Below are positions 62,249 to 64,000 of a stretch of 64,000 nucleotides of DNA, in pieces (position 1 is the first letter of the stretch; each line of letters starts with the position of its first letter). The notes beneath the pieces were generated by a model. The model saw only the letters and a list, made by a program, of their open reading frames with translations, was not told the DNA's origin and did not search any database. The DNA lies in NCBI GenBank assembly GCA_920105625.2, contig OV050032.1, positions 78,659,879 to 78,723,878 of the forward strand. The letters are read 5' to 3'. The position numbers and the translations under genes were made by a program. The stretch comes from Clusia tigrina (lineage: Eukaryota; Arthropoda; Insecta; Diptera; Clusiidae).

Positions 62249-64000
62249 GTGCACTACGCTACGATGGACAGCGTATCTGTGCCGCCGTCACCATTGGCAC
62301 AGAAAACATCACGGCCACACTAGACACAGGCGCCACAAGGAGTTTCATCAGCGAGCGACTCGTTTCCCATTTAGGTGCTACCACCGGTAGAGTAAACTCT
62401 ACATACACTAGAGCACGGATGGCGGATGGTCGAACAAGGGATATTACTCAAGCGTTTGTGACGTGTGTCAAGCTTGGTGGAAAGGTATGTCAGCTGGAGC
62501 TACTTAGCATGCCCGACTCCACCGACGACTTACTGCTCGGCCTGGACTTCATGACACAGCAAGGCCTATCCATGACATGTGGAGGCCAGGAAATCCAGCT
62601 AGGCCCCAAGACGGATGGTGTGCAATCACAAGTTATCGCATCGTGCACAACCATACGACATGAAGCCGCTACGGACGAATCAAAGATAAAACTGTTTCTG
62701 GCCACAGAGTTGGCTAAATTCACAGACGGGCCAAACGTGACAAATATCACAAGCCACAAAATAGTGATGCGCGATGACCGACCCATCAAACAACGATTCT
62801 ACCCGAGAAATCCAGCGCAGCAAGAAATCATTGGCGCGGAAGTGGACGAATTAATAGCTAAAGGCTGTATCGAACCCTCGCATAGCCCCCACAGCGCACC
62901 GATTGTGCTAGTAAGGAAACGAGATGGGAAATGGCGTCTGTGCATCGATTATCGGCAACTCAACGCCAGGTCCATACCCGACGCATACCCACTGCCGCGA
63001 ATCCAACACATCTTAGACCGACTGCGTGAGGCTAAATACATCAGTAGTCTCGATCTGAAGAACGGGTATTGGCAGATACCAATGGAGGAGCACAGCAAGC
63101 AGTATACCGCATTCACGGTACCCGGCAGAGGCCTCTTCCAGTGGCGTGTTATGCCTTTCGGGCTACACTCCGCACCAGCAACCTTTCAAAGAGCACTGGA
63201 CCAAGTTATTGGCCACGACATGGAGCCACACGCATTTGCCTACCTTGATGACATTATTGTCACAGGGAGAGACCTAGAAGAACACATGAGAAACCTGCAA
63301 GAGGTCTTCCGACGGTTGAGGGAGGCAAATTTGAAACTAAATCTGGAGAAGTGTGCATTCTTTCGGAAGGAGCTAAAATATCTGGGACACGTGGTCAGCG
63401 ACAAAGGAATACATACTGACCCAGATAAAATCGCTGCCATACGGGAGCTGCAACCACCAGAGAACATACGACAGCTACGTCGCTGCTTGGGCATCGCATC
63501 TTGGTACCGCCGTTTTGTACCCGACTTTGCAAAAGCAGTACACCCTTTAACGATGCTGCTTAAGAAAGGAAAACATTTCCGATGGGGTACCGAACAACAG
63601 GAGGCTTTTGAATTACTGAAACAACGATTGACGGAAGCTCCGATCCTCGTCTGCCCAGACTTTAGCCAGAAGTTCACGCTCCAGACCGACGCCAGTGACT
63701 ACGGGTTGGGAGCAGTGCTTACGCAGGAGATCGAGGGGGCGGCGCGAGTAATAGCGTACGCTAGTAGACACCTGAATGGAGCTGAGCTAAACTACTCCCC
63801 AACTGAGAAGGAGTGTCTAGCCATAATATGGGGCATCCGGAAAATGCGGCCATATCTGGAGGGCTACCACTTTACCGTGATCACCGACCACCTATCGCTG
63901 AAGTGGCTAAATTCCATCGAGAGCCCTTCAGGACGCATAGCACGGTGGGCGCTAGAACTTCAGCAGCATTCATTTGAGGTACAATACCGCAAAGGAAAAC
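62167..64000 (+). CDS. pol: Pol polyprotein, partial (protease, reverse transcriptase, RNase H)
   Basis: Copies element RNA into DNA inside the particle. Open in the -1 frame relative to gag from just after the TAG at 62164 to the window end (611 codons, no stop); translation probably enters at 62182. Numbering from 62167: protease active site DTGATRSF at 53-60; RT motifs IVLVRKRDGKWRLCIDYRQLN at 246-266, SLDLKNGYWQIP with the first catalytic Asp at 296, FGLHSAPATF at 331-340 and YLDD at 359-362 (Asp361, Asp362); connection; RNase H with TDASDYGLGAVL (Asp508), TEKECLAI (Glu549) and TDHLSLKWL (Asp574). All catalytic acids that fall in the window are present. The C-terminal end of RNase H, the linker and integrase are beyond the window. 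No ATG precedes the protease active site, so it must be made as a Gag-Pol fusion. High similarity to Ty3/gypsy Pol is certain; the exact lineage is inferred. Confidence 0.95.
62176..62237 (+). promoter_or_regulatory. Candidate -1 ribosomal frameshift signal (slippery site plus pseudoknot)
   Basis: GGGAAAC at 62176-62182 is in the correct phase for X XXY YYZ slippage (gag codons GGA, AAC). It lies 10 nt after the stop (62164-62166) that opens the pol frame. After a 5-nt spacer, GGGCTGC (62188-62194) is perfectly complementary to GCAGCCC (62215-62221). The loop's GAGGC (62205-62209) is complementary to GCCTC (62233-62237), which would make an H-type pseudoknot with loops of 10, 5 and 11 nt. The pol frame has no ATG upstream of the protease active site, so a frameshift or equivalent is required. 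GGGAAAC is a known slippery heptamer in several retroviruses. Confidence 0.82.

Larger units (their letters stand above)
59099..64000 (+). mobile_element. Ty3/gypsy-class LTR retrotransposon, 5' part (Osvaldo/Ulysses-like)
   Basis: Order seen: long LTR, tRNA-Lys-type primer binding site, gag, then pol (protease, reverse transcriptase, RNase H) in the -1 frame, running off the window. This order of pol domains and the RT motif series place it in Ty3/gypsy. Grouping with the Osvaldo/Ulysses lineage of Drosophila is an inference from the very long LTR, the Lys primer and the gag architecture; a phylogeny of the RT would decide it. Both visible reading frames are free of stops and frameshifts other than the programmed-looking gag/pol shift, so the copy may be recent. 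Integrase, any env, polypurine tract and 3' LTR are not in the window. Confidence 0.93.

Noticed and set aside
60943..62254. Several minus-strand and alternate-frame ORFs over gag
   Set aside because: Shadows of the gag frame, which has clear capsid-like and zinc-knuckle motifs on the + strand.
62490..63677. Minus-strand frames of 99 and 145 codons over pol
   Set aside because: Antisense shadows of the intact pol frame with protease, RT and RNase H motifs.

Overview
The window looks like insect heterochromatin, most likely Drosophila or a close relative. It has two parts. Positions 1-59098 are one uninterrupted head-to-tail satellite array with a 196-bp monomer. Positions 59099-64000 are the 5' part of a Ty3/gypsy-class LTR retrotransposon that has inserted directly into the satellite. 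I found no host gene, tRNA, rRNA or CRISPR array. The species is not determined. The guess of Drosophila rests on the element type (long LTR, tRNA-Lys primer site, gag/pol layout, resembling the Osvaldo/Ulysses group as I know it) and on the satellite style, not on a database match.

Satellite. The consensus monomer counts to exactly 196 bp with about 37% G+C. It carries a near-invariant CTCGAG (XhoI) site, so the window holds roughly 300 monomers, all in the same orientation. The array is not a flat tandem repeat. Shared private variants and exact spacing show nested, abutting tandem duplications of multi-monomer blocks: about 1.57 kb (left end), 3.92 kb (2.5-7.5 kb), 2.705 kb (6.9-12.3 kb), 4.47/5.05 kb (10.5-20.0 kb), 1.960 kb (19.7-23.3 kb), 5.878 kb (about 30 monomers, 21.7-36 kb, one copy with an extra 979-bp pentamer), 1.176 kb (34.8-37.1 kb), 1.962 kb (36.1-39.9 kb), 7.65 kb (39.8-54.5 kb, second copy shortened by 662 bp) and a 1.174-kb hexamer present six times between 45.0 and 57.0 kb. 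The last 2 kb before the transposon carry more private changes. The small reading frames of 60-80 codons that recur on both strands follow the repeat period and are not genes.

Retrotransposon. A long LTR (59099-60947, 1849 bp, TGT...ACA ends) contains short repeats in its upstream part, a candidate core promoter near 60106-60149, a striking array of seven and a half 76-bp repeats each encoding a hairpin (60194-60754), overlapping AATAAA signals (60832-60846) and a terminal hairpin next to the primer binding site. The tRNA-Lys-type primer binding site is at 60949-60966. Gag (61046-62248, 400 residues) has a SAP-like N-terminus, a capsid-like middle, a proline-rich stretch and two zinc-knuckle positions, the second lacking its histidine. 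Pol is open in the -1 frame from 62167 to the window end and holds protease, reverse transcriptase and the three visible RNase H acidic residues. Integrase and the 3' LTR lie outside. The 82-nt gag/pol overlap contains an in-phase GGGAAAC heptamer followed after 5 nt by a 7-bp stem and a possible pseudoknot, a textbook layout for -1 ribosomal frameshifting. The visible coding part is intact, so this could be a young copy.
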